Source of the DNA: Steroidobacteraceae bacterium
GTDB lineage: Bacteria > Pseudomonadota > Gammaproteobacteria > Steroidobacterales > Steroidobacteraceae
Assembly: GCA_025927665.1 (NCBI GenBank)
Contig: JAICKZ010000050.1
Coordinates: 1-13,350 of the forward strand
Length of the DNA stretch: 13,350 nt
Direction of reading: 5' to 3'
In this document: positions 7,134-13,350 of the stretch, piece after piece
How positions within the stretch are numbered: position 1 is the first letter of the stretch
Layout of the letters: every line of letters begins with the position of its first letter
Translations under genes and position numbers: made by a program
Notes under the pieces: model-generated
The model's database searches: none
The model's input: only the letters and a program-made list of their open reading frames with translations
What the model was told of the DNA's origin: nothing

Positions 7134-9581
7134 TTACTCGTGATGCGAGGAAGTGTCTGAGCTTGACCATGCCGATGTTGAGTTATGCGATGACGCTGAA
7201 GATGCTTCGGAAGGAGGCGAGTAGCTTTCACGCGGTGCTTCGAAGTGCTGCGTATGCTGGTTTGATGAAGCATCATGCAATGCTGAGTTCTGCTCACGAT
7301 GCTCAATAGGATGATGTGCTGTGGGTGCAGCAGACTGACTTGCATTAGAATCATGCGATTCAGTATTTGCTGAGCCATCGTTCATTGAGGCGGTATTTGT
7401 CGCAGATTGATCGCGATTGAAATTACGGTCATCACCGCCGCGACCACGGCCACCACGACGTCGACGATTGCGACGGCCGCGACCTCCGCGTTCATGACGT
7501 TGACCTTGATTCATTCCTGCTTCTTGCGTCGGGTTATCTTGCGATGCGAGTTCAGTTGCAACATTTGCAGTATTGGTATTCGCAGCGTTTACGGCAGGCG
7601 TACGTTGGGCGTCACGATCTCGATCGTGACGATGACGCGGCTCATGCTGATGATCGCGTTTCTGTTTATGTTGCTCCTTGCGTGGTTGTACTTCATCGGA
7701 AGCGGTATGACGATGTTCGCTGCCACTGCTGATACCACGATTTCGTGCGCCACGATCATTGCGATCGTTACGATCATGTCCACGACCTTGACGACCGCGA
7801 CCACCACGTGGACGATCACGATCATGATTTGCATTCCGATCATTACGGGTACGATCTTGATGTTTAGTTGGCTTGCTGGATTTGGCTTTGTCAGTTTTAC
7901 TATCCCCAAACAGGAACCGCCAGAGACGCACCAAGATGCCAGGGCCATTGGACTTTTCTGAAACAATGGTCGGTGCGGGAGCGGTGGGTATCACGTTGGT
8001 AACTGCAGGTTGTTGTACAACCACTTTTTGTTCTTCGCGATTAACGACTGCATTCACATCCAACTTCGGTTGTTGTGCCAACTTGTAACTGGTATCACCT
8101 TCAGTTTGCTCCACTTCATCGTCGCGCAGACGATGAATTTCATACGCAGGTGTTTCCATATATTTGTTGGGAACCAAAACAATTTCTGCTTTATTCTTGG
8201 TTCCTATTTCTATCAACCATTCGCGTTTTTCGTTGATGAGGAATGTGGCGACATCGACAGGCAACTGTGCAATAACTTTGGCAGTACGCTCTTTGCGGGC
8301 TTCTTCACCGATCAAGCGCAGTAATGTCAGCGCCAAGGATTCAACACTGCGAATCTTGCCAATACCCGAACAACGCGGGCAGGTGTGATGAGTGGCTTCA
8401 GTGATTGACGGGCGCAAACGTTGACGCGAAAGCTCTAGCAAGCCGAAACGCGAGATGCGGCCTAGTTGAATGCGTGCCCGATCCTGTTTTACTGCATCAC
8501 GCAGACGATCTTCAACGTCGCGCTGATTCTTGGTGGACTCCATGTCGATGAAGTCGATAACAATCAATCCACCGATATCACGCAAGCGTAGTTGTCGCGC
8601 AATTTCATCAGCTGCTTCGAGATTGGTATTGGTAGCGGTGGTTTCGATATCGCCACCGCGGGTGGCACGTGCGGAGTTGATGTCGATTGATACCAGCGCT
8701 TCAGTATGATCGATAACAATTGAACCACCTGAAGGCAGATCCACCGAATGCGCATGTGCGGATTCAATCTGGTTTTCAATTTGATAACGCGTGAACAGCG
8801 GTACTTCATCTTGATACAGCTTGATCTTGCGCACGTTGGTGGGCATGAAACGCTGCATGTACTCCTGACCTTCCGTAAACACGGAGGGACTATCGACAAG
8901 CACTTCACCAATGTCATCGGTCAGATAATCACGCAGTGCGCGAATAACAGGTTTGGATTCCTGATAAATCAAAAACGGAGCAGGGCGGCCTTCGGCTGCG
9001 GTTTGAATCGCTTGCCAAACATCCTGCAAGTTCTCCACATCCCATTGCAACTCTTCTGCAGAACGACCGACACCCGCCGTACGCACAATGGCGCCCATAC
9101 TGTCGGGAATATGAATGCTGTCGAGTGCTTCGCGAAGATTTTCACGGTCTTCACCTTCGATGCGACGCGACACGCCGCCAGCGCGTGGATTGTTTGGCAT
9201 CAACACCAAGAAGCGACCTGCGAGACTGATGAAAGTCGTGAGTGCAGCGCCTTTGTTGCCGCGTTCTTCTTTTTCAACCTGTACCAACAGTTCCTGACCT
9301 TCACTGATCAGATCGCGGATATTGCGACCGTTTTGACCGAAGTGATGAAAGTAGTCGCGGGAAATTTCTTTCAATGGCAAAAAGCCATGGCGCTCAGCGC
9401 CGTAATCAACAAAGCAAGCTTCAAGGCTGGCTTCAACGCGAGTGATGCGGCCCTTGTAGATATTGGCCTTGCGTTGTTCTTTGGAAGGAATCTCGATAGC
9501 GAGGTCGTAAATGCGTTGTCCATCAACCAGTGCAACGCGCAACTCTTCTTCTTGAGTCGCATTAATCAGCATTCTTTTCAT
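7134..9581 (-). CDS. rne: Ribonuclease E
   Basis: This essential endoribonuclease starts mRNA decay, matures rRNA and tRNA, and scaffolds the degradosome at the inner membrane. The 815-residue protein has the S1 domain (about 36-120, with IYKGRITRVEASLEACFVDY) and the DNase I-like catalytic core. The two metal-binding Asp are D300 in SIDINSARATRGG and D343 in IDFIDME, equivalent to E. coli D303 and D346. The Zn-link is CPRC (401-404). An amphipathic stretch, ILVRLWRFLFGD (549-560), is placed like the membrane-anchoring segment A. Residues 570-720 are rich in Arg, Gly, Asp, His and Asn (RNA binding), and the tail 725-815 is Ser/His/Asn-rich. The C-terminal half is shorter than in E. coli (1061 residues), and partner-binding sites are not recognisable. 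The ATG follows GAGGGG with good spacing. A long structured leader suggests autoregulation. Confidence 0.97.
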   Translation of the reverse strand: MKRMLINATQEEELRVALVDGQRIYDLAIEIPSKEQRKANIYKGRITRVEASLEACFVDYGAERHGFLPLKEISRDYFHHFGQNGRNIRDLISEGQELLVQVEKEERGNKGAALTTFISLAGRFLVLMPNNPRAGGVSRRIEGEDRENLREALDSIHIPDSMGAIVRTAGVGRSAEELQWDVENLQDVWQAIQTAAEGRPAPFLIYQESKPVIRALRDYLTDDIGEVLVDSPSVFTEGQEYMQRFMPTNVRKIKLYQDEVPLFTRYQIENQIESAHAHSVDLPSGGSIVIDHTEALVSIDINSARATRGGDIETTATNTNLEAADEIARQLRLRDIGGLIVIDFIDMESTKNQRDVEDRLRDAVKQDRARIQLGRISRFGLLELSRQRLRPSITEATHHTCPRCSGIGKIRSVESLALTLLRLIGEEARKERTAKVIAQLPVDVATFLINEKREWLIEIGTKNKAEIVLVPNKYMETPAYEIHRLRDDEVEQTEGDTSYKLAQQPKLDVNAVVNREEQKVVVQQPAVTNVIPTAPAPTIVSEKSNGPGILVRLWRFLFGDSKTDKAKSSKPTKHQDRTRNDRNANHDRDRPRGGRGRQGRGHDRNDRNDRGARNRGISSGSEHRHTASDEVQPRKEQHKQKRDHQHEPRHRHDRDRDAQRTPAVNAANTNTANVATELASQDNPTQEAGMNQGQRHERGGRGRRNRRRRGGRGRGGDDRNFNRDQSATNTASMNDGSANTESHDSNASQSAAPTAHHPIEHREQNSALHDASSNQHTQHFEAPRESYSPPSEASSASSHNSTSAWSSSDTSSHHE

Positions 9582-10003
9582 GTGCCCCTCGTGAGCGGGA
9601 GCCGTGGATAAGCGTCGGGCGAACGCAAGAACGCAGGAAATTTCAGTGACTGACTCTAGATTTTTGTTTCTTGAGTGTCGTTGCTACTCGTAGTGAAAAG
9701 AGTGCGCGTATGTCGCGTTGCTCTCTGCACCACCATAATCCTGCCGAATCTCGCGGCTCACCTGGTGCGTTGTCATCAACCCGGTCCGAAGCGCGGGGTA
9801 TGGCGTTGATGATCCAATCGGCCAAGCGATGGTTCTGATGCCGGAGTTTTATAGCCTGAGCGAACAGAACCAACTAAGATGCGGCACCCCGGTGACTGGC
9901 TTGAGTTTAATGATTCAACGCAAAGTCAAATGAGTTACCGCGTGTGATCACCTGATTCACGTCGCTTCGGCATTGGCCGGAAGCTCTCGTTTTGGGTGAA
10001 AGC
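9582..10003 (-). promoter_or_regulatory. Long structured 5' leader of rne, probable autoregulatory element
   Basis: About 420 bases separate the predicted rne transcription start from its ATG. E. coli rne has a 361-nt leader whose hairpins are bound by RNase E to control its own mRNA level; this region looks like its counterpart. Two adjacent strong stem-loops are visible. One has arms GCACCA/TGGTGC (9727-9732 and 9763-9768) around an inner GCCG/CGGC stem. The other has 8-bp arms TCATCAAC/GTTGATGA (9773-9780 and 9805-9812) capped by a GC-rich inner stem. A 76-codon ORF on the minus strand here (9643-9873) crosses both hairpins and resembles nothing, so I do not count it as a gene. Confidence 0.55.
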
Positions 10004-10009
10004 GGGCGG

Positions 10010-10038
10010 ACTATAACAGTGCAACTTCGTACAATCAA
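10010..10038 (-). promoter_or_regulatory. rne promoter
   Basis: On the minus strand TTGATT (10033-10038) and TATAGT (10010-10015) are 17 bases apart. The -10 matches sigma-70 consensus at 5 of 6 positions and the -35 at 4 of 6. It lies about 100 bases upstream of the divergent rluC start, an arrangement like the rne-rluC region of E. coli. Confidence 0.55.
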
Positions 10039-10120
10039 TGGCTTACAGCAACTTAACTAATTCGCTTATGCGACTCAGCATTCATATCTCCAATAGATCT
10101 CGACACAAAAGCCGTTACGC

Positions 10121-11125
10121 ATGGTAGACGCTAAACAATCCGATTCAGATATCGAAAATCCAAAGCCAGGTGTTCGATATGTTGAGACCACCGAAGGTGA
10201 TGTCGGTCAGCGGCTAGATAATTTCTTGTTGCGAGTTTTCAAAACCGTGCCAAAAAGCCATGTTTATAGGGTTTTGCGCAAGGGTGAGGTGCGTGTCAAT
10301 GGCAAACGAGTGAAACCTGAAACTCGCATTGCACTGGGCGATCGAGTGCGCATTCCACCGATTCGTGTTGATGCCGAACCACCCCAAAGCAAGCCTTCCA
10401 ACTCGCTGCAAAGTTTCGTTAGCACCGCGATTATTTATGAAGATCGCGACTTGCTCATTGTCAACAAACCTTCAGGTATTGCCGTACACGGCGGCAGCGG
10501 ATTGGCCTTTGGCGTGATCGAAGCATTACGTGCTGCGCGGCCTGAGCTGATTGAACTTGAGTTAGTGCACAGGCTCGATCGCGACACCAGTGGCGTGTTG
10601 GTTTTGGCCAAACGTCGTGCAGCACTGCGTGAATTGCATGCGGCGTTACGGCAGCGCGAGATGACCAAGCGATATCTTGCGTTGGTGTCGGGTCGCTGGG
10701 CATTAGGCAAGAAGACATTGGATTTGCCGCTACTCACCAATCAAAAGCAAGGTGGTGAGCGGATGGTGCGCGTACACCCCGAAGGACAAACTGCACATAG
10801 TGTGTTTGTACCCAAGCAACACTTTGGTCGGTTAGCGACGCTTATGGATATTGAGATTGGCACGGGACGTACTCACCAAATTCGCGTGCATGCTGCGTAT
10901 GCAGGGCATCCGGTCGCAGGAGATGAAAAATATGGTGACAAATTGTGCAACGATTCATTGCGACCTTTTGGATTGAAACGTATGTTCTTGCACGCACAAA
11001 GTTTGCAGTTTATGAAGCCTGGCACGACGGAGCAATTTACTATCACAGCTCCGTTGAGTGATGAGTTACAAATGGTATTGAAGAAATTGGAAGCAGCGAC
11101 GGGAAAGAAGAGCAAAGAGAGATGA
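10121..11125 (+). CDS. rluC: 23S rRNA pseudouridine synthase RluC
   Basis: RluC isomerises uridines 955, 2504 and 2580 (E. coli numbering) of 23S rRNA to pseudouridine. Residues about 27-85 form an S4 RNA-binding domain (GQRLDNFLLRVF, then HVYRVLRKGEVRVNGKRV). The RsuA/RluA catalytic domain follows, with the signature HRLDRDTSGVLVLAK (150-164); D153 is the predicted nucleophile. KRYLALVSG (183-191) and GRTHQIRVHAAYAGHPV are further family blocks. The 334-residue length is close to E. coli RluC (319). RluD shares the fold, but divergence from rne with a shared upstream region, as in E. coli, favours RluC. The ATG lacks a clear Shine-Dalgarno. I found no convincing promoter between it and the rne promoter. 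Confidence 0.92.
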   Translation: MVDAKQSDSDIENPKPGVRYVETTEGDVGQRLDNFLLRVFKTVPKSHVYRVLRKGEVRVNGKRVKPETRIALGDRVRIPPIRVDAEPPQSKPSNSLQSFVSTAIIYEDRDLLIVNKPSGIAVHGGSGLAFGVIEALRAARPELIELELVHRLDRDTSGVLVLAKRRAALRELHAALRQREMTKRYLALVSGRWALGKKTLDLPLLTNQKQGGERMVRVHPEGQTAHSVFVPKQHFGRLATLMDIEIGTGRTHQIRVHAAYAGHPVAGDEKYGDKLCNDSLRPFGLKRMFLHAQSLQFMKPGTTEQFTITAPLSDELQMVLKKLEAATGKKSKER

Positions 11126-11133
11126 ATTGAAAT

Positions 11134-11161
11134 TGCTTATATTAAGCAGCAGTCCATCTGC
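11134..11161 (+). repeat. Two small tandem hairpins after rluC
   Basis: TGCTTA/TAAGCA (11134-11139 and 11143-11148) with a 3-base loop is followed directly by GCAG/CTGC (11149-11152 and 11158-11161). No T-run follows, so a terminator is doubtful. They lie in the 79-base gap before the next gene. Confidence 0.3.
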
Positions 11162-11204
11162 AATCATGATATTCATTATTTGAAAAGAATGATGGAGCCA
11201 AACA

Positions 11205-12209
11205 ATGAAAATAGAAAATAGTGCTATGTATTGTTCGCTTATTGCGGCGTGGTTGATTGCTGGAACTGCGTATGCAAGTACATCAGAACTTGCCGGTTGT
11301 TGGCGATTACAACATATCGAACAAGTGATGCTTGATAAAAAAATTATTCATTTGAATAGTGATTGCGTCGCTGACATCAATGAAACACAGTTCCGATCAC
11401 CGTGCATCACGAACAAAGGAGAAATATCGTACCTGTACAACTATCGCATTACCGCACCGGGCAAGATGGTGACGACGATAATTAGCGGGCCGGAAAAGAC
11501 GTCGCATTCATCAGCACCAAGACAAGTAGATTACGTAGTGGATGGTGATTGGTTGATGCTGACCAGTTATCCATCGCGTATGGCAGATGTCAAACCAAAC
11601 GCGCTTGAACGAATAACAAGTCTATATATTCGCGATAACCTTCGTCGCAAGCAAGGTCAAGCAAGCAAGCCAGCTGCTTGTGCTCCAAAAGGACCTTCGA
11701 GACTTAAGGTCAATCGTGGACCGGTCAGTTCGTTGGATTTTACTGTGCCAGATGGATATCAGCCGGTTAGTTCCGATCCCTATGCTAATCAAGAAATGGC
11801 GAAAGCACTAAACTCAAATTTCCTTATTGGACAATTTGTGGAAAGTACTTCGTCGCAAGCAAACTCACTTTCAGTTACTGATCCGTTTGTGTTGGTGATG
11901 GAAGACTATAGGACAGGTGCTCGTCCGATAAGATCACTGGAATTTTCTGATTTGAAAAAGCGATTAAAAGCCGACATAGGCATGAAAAACATTTCATGTG
12001 AGACTGATAAAATTATTTGCTTCGAGAATAGCTACCAATTAAATGAGAGCGGCACGGTACAAAGCTATGTCACGGTTGAGTTTGTGAATGTGAAAGGGCG
12101 GGTCGCCATTGTTTATGGATCCGCTCAAAGCACTACTAAGAACGCAAAATCAGTGGCCAAAAAGCTTGCAGATGTTTTTACCGCTCAGGTGATACAAGAT
12201 AATCCGTAA
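11205..12209 (+). CDS. Exported protein of unknown function
   Basis: I do not recognise this family. The 334-residue protein has a clear signal peptide (MKIENSAMYC, hydrophobic core, likely cleavage after TAYA at residue 24), so it should be periplasmic or surface-located. No Cys sits at the lipobox position. The mature chain appears to have two parts. Residues about 27-145 start LAGCWRLQHIEQ, reminiscent of small beta-barrel or lipocalin-like proteins, and contain many short beta-prone stretches. After a basic linker (147-170), residues about 173-334 contain LDFTVPDGYQPV and end in an amphipathic helix. Six Cys remain after processing (32, 54, 67, 159, 265, 272), enough for disulfides. The start is supported by GGAG seven bases upstream of the ATG. 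It lies 79 bases after rluC on the same strand and converges on infA without an obvious terminator. The gene is real; function unknown. Confidence 0.75.
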   Translation: MKIENSAMYCSLIAAWLIAGTAYASTSELAGCWRLQHIEQVMLDKKIIHLNSDCVADINETQFRSPCITNKGEISYLYNYRITAPGKMVTTIISGPEKTSHSSAPRQVDYVVDGDWLMLTSYPSRMADVKPNALERITSLYIRDNLRRKQGQASKPAACAPKGPSRLKVNRGPVSSLDFTVPDGYQPVSSDPYANQEMAKALNSNFLIGQFVESTSSQANSLSVTDPFVLVMEDYRTGARPIRSLEFSDLKKRLKADIGMKNISCETDKIICFENSYQLNESGTVQSYVTVEFVNVKGRVAIVYGSAQSTTKNAKSVAKKLADVFTAQVIQDNP

Positions 12210-12265
12210 CGCACATTAGATCATCCGAATCACAATGCATTGCAGTGAACGATCTTCCACCGAAA

Positions 12266-12484
12266 TCATCTGCCGCGATAAACAATGCGGCCTTTGGTCA
12301 GATCATATGGCGTCAATTCCACCGTTACCTGATCGCCAGTTAGAATTCGAATGTAGTTCTTGCGCATTTTTCCTGAGATATGCGCAATAACGACGTGCCC
12401 GTTGCTGAGTTCAACGCGGAATGTGGTGTTGGGCAGCGTATCAATTACGCGACCTTCCATCTGAATTGCATCTTCCTTCGACAT
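12266..12484 (-). CDS. infA: Translation initiation factor IF-1
   Basis: IF-1 is a single OB-fold protein that binds the 30S A site and assists IF-2 and IF-3 during initiation. The 72-residue product, starting MSKEDAIQMEGRVIDTLPNT and ending KGRIVYRGR, has the full family length and sequence. The open frame extends 38 codons further upstream to 12598, but the ATG at 12484 is the true start because it gives the canonical N-terminus and the extension overlaps the end of aat. It lies 82 bases downstream of aat on the same strand; the usual partners of this region (clpS/clpA) are not next to it here. Confidence 0.97.
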   Translation of the reverse strand: MSKEDAIQMEGRVIDTLPNTTFRVELSNGHVVIAHISGKMRKNYIRILTGDQVTVELTPYDLTKGRIVYRGR

Positions 12485-12528
12485 GTATCTCGCTTGGTAT
12501 TTTGCTAGTGGGGAGAAAAATCGCGCGA

Positions 12529-12557
12529 ATTGTGCATAACTGCGCGCCGTATTGCAA
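12529..12557 (-). promoter_or_regulatory. Candidate infA promoter
   Basis: On the minus strand TTGCAA (12552-12557) and CACAAT (12529-12534) lie 17 bases apart in the aat-infA gap, each with 4 of 6 consensus matches. It would give infA its own transcript with a leader of about 40 bases. Confidence 0.3.
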
Positions 12558-12566
12558 TTGAAGTGT

Positions 12567-13241
12567 TTACTGGGCGTGTTTTTCGAGCAAATTGGCAAAT
12601 TCCGAGCGCGGCATTAGCTGTGCGCCAAGGCTAAGCAGATGTGATGTCGCCATCTGACAATCAATCATCACGACATCTTGTTCGATCAAGTGTTCGCACA
12701 GGCATTTCAGCGCAAATTTGGAGGTGTCCCTTACCCGGCTGAACATGGACTCGCCAAAAAATACCTTGCCCAATTGCACGCCATACAAGCCGCCAACCAA
12801 CGCATTTTGTTGCCAGGTTTCGACCGAATGAGCATGACCCAATTCATGTAATTTTTGATATGCCGCGCGCATTTCATCCGTTATCCAGGTGCCATCGCGG
12901 AATTGCGGATCGCCACAAGCTGCCATCACGGCAGCAAAGTCATGATCGATGCGTGATTCAAATTGATACTTGCGAATGCTTTGTCGCAGGCTGCGAGTCA
13001 CTTTCAAGTTCTCAGGCAATAATATTGCTCGTGGATCGGGTGACCACCACATGATGGGCTGACCATTGGAGTACCACGGAAAAATCCCACGGTGATAAGC
13101 GGCAATGAGACGCTCGGGCTGTAAATCGCCACCCATGGCAAGCAGACCATTGGGGTCGCGCAAGGCAGTGCTCAGCGGTGGAAAAGTATCAGGTGGATCA
13201 TGGGGATCGATCCAAAAAATGCCGCCCCGTTGTTGACTCAT
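12567..13241 (-). CDS. aat: Leucyl/phenylalanyl-tRNA--protein transferase
   Basis: Aat adds Leu or Phe from aminoacyl-tRNA to proteins with N-terminal Arg or Lys, marking them for the ClpS-ClpAP N-degron pathway in the cytoplasm. The 224-residue length is close to E. coli Aat (234). Family blocks are complete: GLLAMGGDLQPERLIAAYHR (32-51), GIFPWYSNGQPIMWWSPDPR (52-71), AHSVETW (137-143), LVGGLYGVQLGKVFFGESMF (148-167) and IDCQ (193-196). E164, D194 and Q196 correspond to E. coli E156, D186 and Q188. Its ATG overlaps the stop of the upstream gene in an ATGA, which indicates translational coupling in an operon that continues toward infA. Confidence 0.96.
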   Translation of the reverse strand: MSQQRGGIFWIDPHDPPDTFPPLSTALRDPNGLLAMGGDLQPERLIAAYHRGIFPWYSNGQPIMWWSPDPRAILLPENLKVTRSLRQSIRKYQFESRIDHDFAAVMAACGDPQFRDGTWITDEMRAAYQKLHELGHAHSVETWQQNALVGGLYGVQLGKVFFGESMFSRVRDTSKFALKCLCEHLIEQDVVMIDCQMATSHLLSLGAQLMPRSEFANLLEKHAQ

Positions 13242-13350
13242 GATTCATCACGATGAAATGGCACATGAGCACGCATGGTCTGTGCATATTTTTCTACAGC
13301 ATTGCGCTCACGTTGCAAGTAAGGGCGTAATGCAGCGCGAAAGCGTTCAT
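13238..13350 (-). CDS. C-terminal fragment, possible COG3146/DUF482 GNAT-like acyltransferase
   Basis: Only the last 36 codons before a TGA at 13240-13238 are in the window; the gene continues past the right edge. The tail (RFRAALRPYLQRERNAVEKY, then AQTMRAHVPFHRDES) is a charged helix ending in a VPF-type motif. From memory this resembles the C-terminus of COG3146/DUF482 proteins, which in some gammaproteobacteria precede aat. That identification rests on a short stretch and on context. The stop overlaps the aat start (ATGA), so the two are in one operon. Confidence 0.5.
   Translation of the reverse strand, partial: ERFRAALRPYLQRERNAVEKYAQTMRAHVPFHRDES

Noticed and set aside
7407..7961. Plus-strand open frame of 184 codons with long Ile/Thr/Met runs
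   Set aside because: It is the antisense of the low-complexity Arg/Asp/His-rich tail of RNase E, which produces such repetitive runs.
8748..9611. Plus-strand open frame of 287 codons opposite rne
   Set aside because: It is a shadow of the RNase E frame, whose catalytic residues and family blocks are complete on the other strand.
9643..9873. 76-codon minus-strand ORF upstream of rne
   Set aside because: It lies across the two strong leader hairpins, has no ribosome binding site or family resemblance, and is better explained as structured leader.
12210..12265. Terminator between the convergent unknown gene and infA
   Set aside because: Only small AT-rich palindromes such as AATGCATT are present; no GC stem with a T-run.
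12485..12598. 38-codon N-terminal extension of infA
   Set aside because: IF-1 is normally about 72 residues beginning MSKED; the extension overlaps the end of aat and has no IF-1 similarity.

Overview
This window looks like chromosomal DNA of a gammaproteobacterium of moderate GC content. Three things point that way. rne and rluC are divergent neighbours, as in Escherichia coli. aat sits directly upstream of infA. The ssrA tmRNA is one-piece and encodes the tag ANDDNYALAA, a tag type known from Pseudomonas and its relatives. I cannot place it at genus level from sequence alone.

Layout. (1) Positions 1-2112 look accessory: the 5' part of a lipoprotein gene with a putative-Ig domain and the start of an Fn3-like domain (minus), a 450-base gap with a possible decayed ORF, and a secreted GH26-type glycoside hydrolase (plus). 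(2) Positions 2113-2607 hold ssrA (tmRNA, minus) with a long terminator hairpin and a candidate promoter. (3) Positions 2629-7112 hold a membrane glycosylation block: a PMT/GT39 protein O-mannosyltransferase-like enzyme (minus), divergent from a GtrB/DPM1-type polyprenyl-phosphate glycosyltransferase (plus), then a large GT-C membrane glycosyltransferase (minus) lying 21 bases downstream of rne. (4) Positions 7134-11125 hold rne (RNase E, minus) with a structured leader of about 420 nt, and divergent rluC (plus). (5) Positions 11205-12209 encode an exported protein I do not recognise. (6) Positions 12266-13350 (minus) hold infA, aat and the last 36 codons of an upstream gene, possibly a COG3146/DUF482 acyltransferase, whose stop overlaps the aat start.

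How the genes may work together. The GT2 enzyme would charge a polyprenyl phosphate with a hexose on the cytoplasmic face. The two GT-C enzymes are of the class that uses such donors on the periplasmic face, and the PMT-like one is predicted to glycosylate Ser/Thr of exported proteins. The lipoprotein at 1-501 has a Ser/Thr/Ala-rich linker just after its lipidated Cys and is the obvious local candidate substrate. This is inference. The housekeeping half covers RNA decay (rne), 23S rRNA modification (rluC), ribosome rescue (ssrA), translation initiation (infA) and N-degron tagging (aat). No insertion sequence, CRISPR array, tRNA gene or replication origin was seen.
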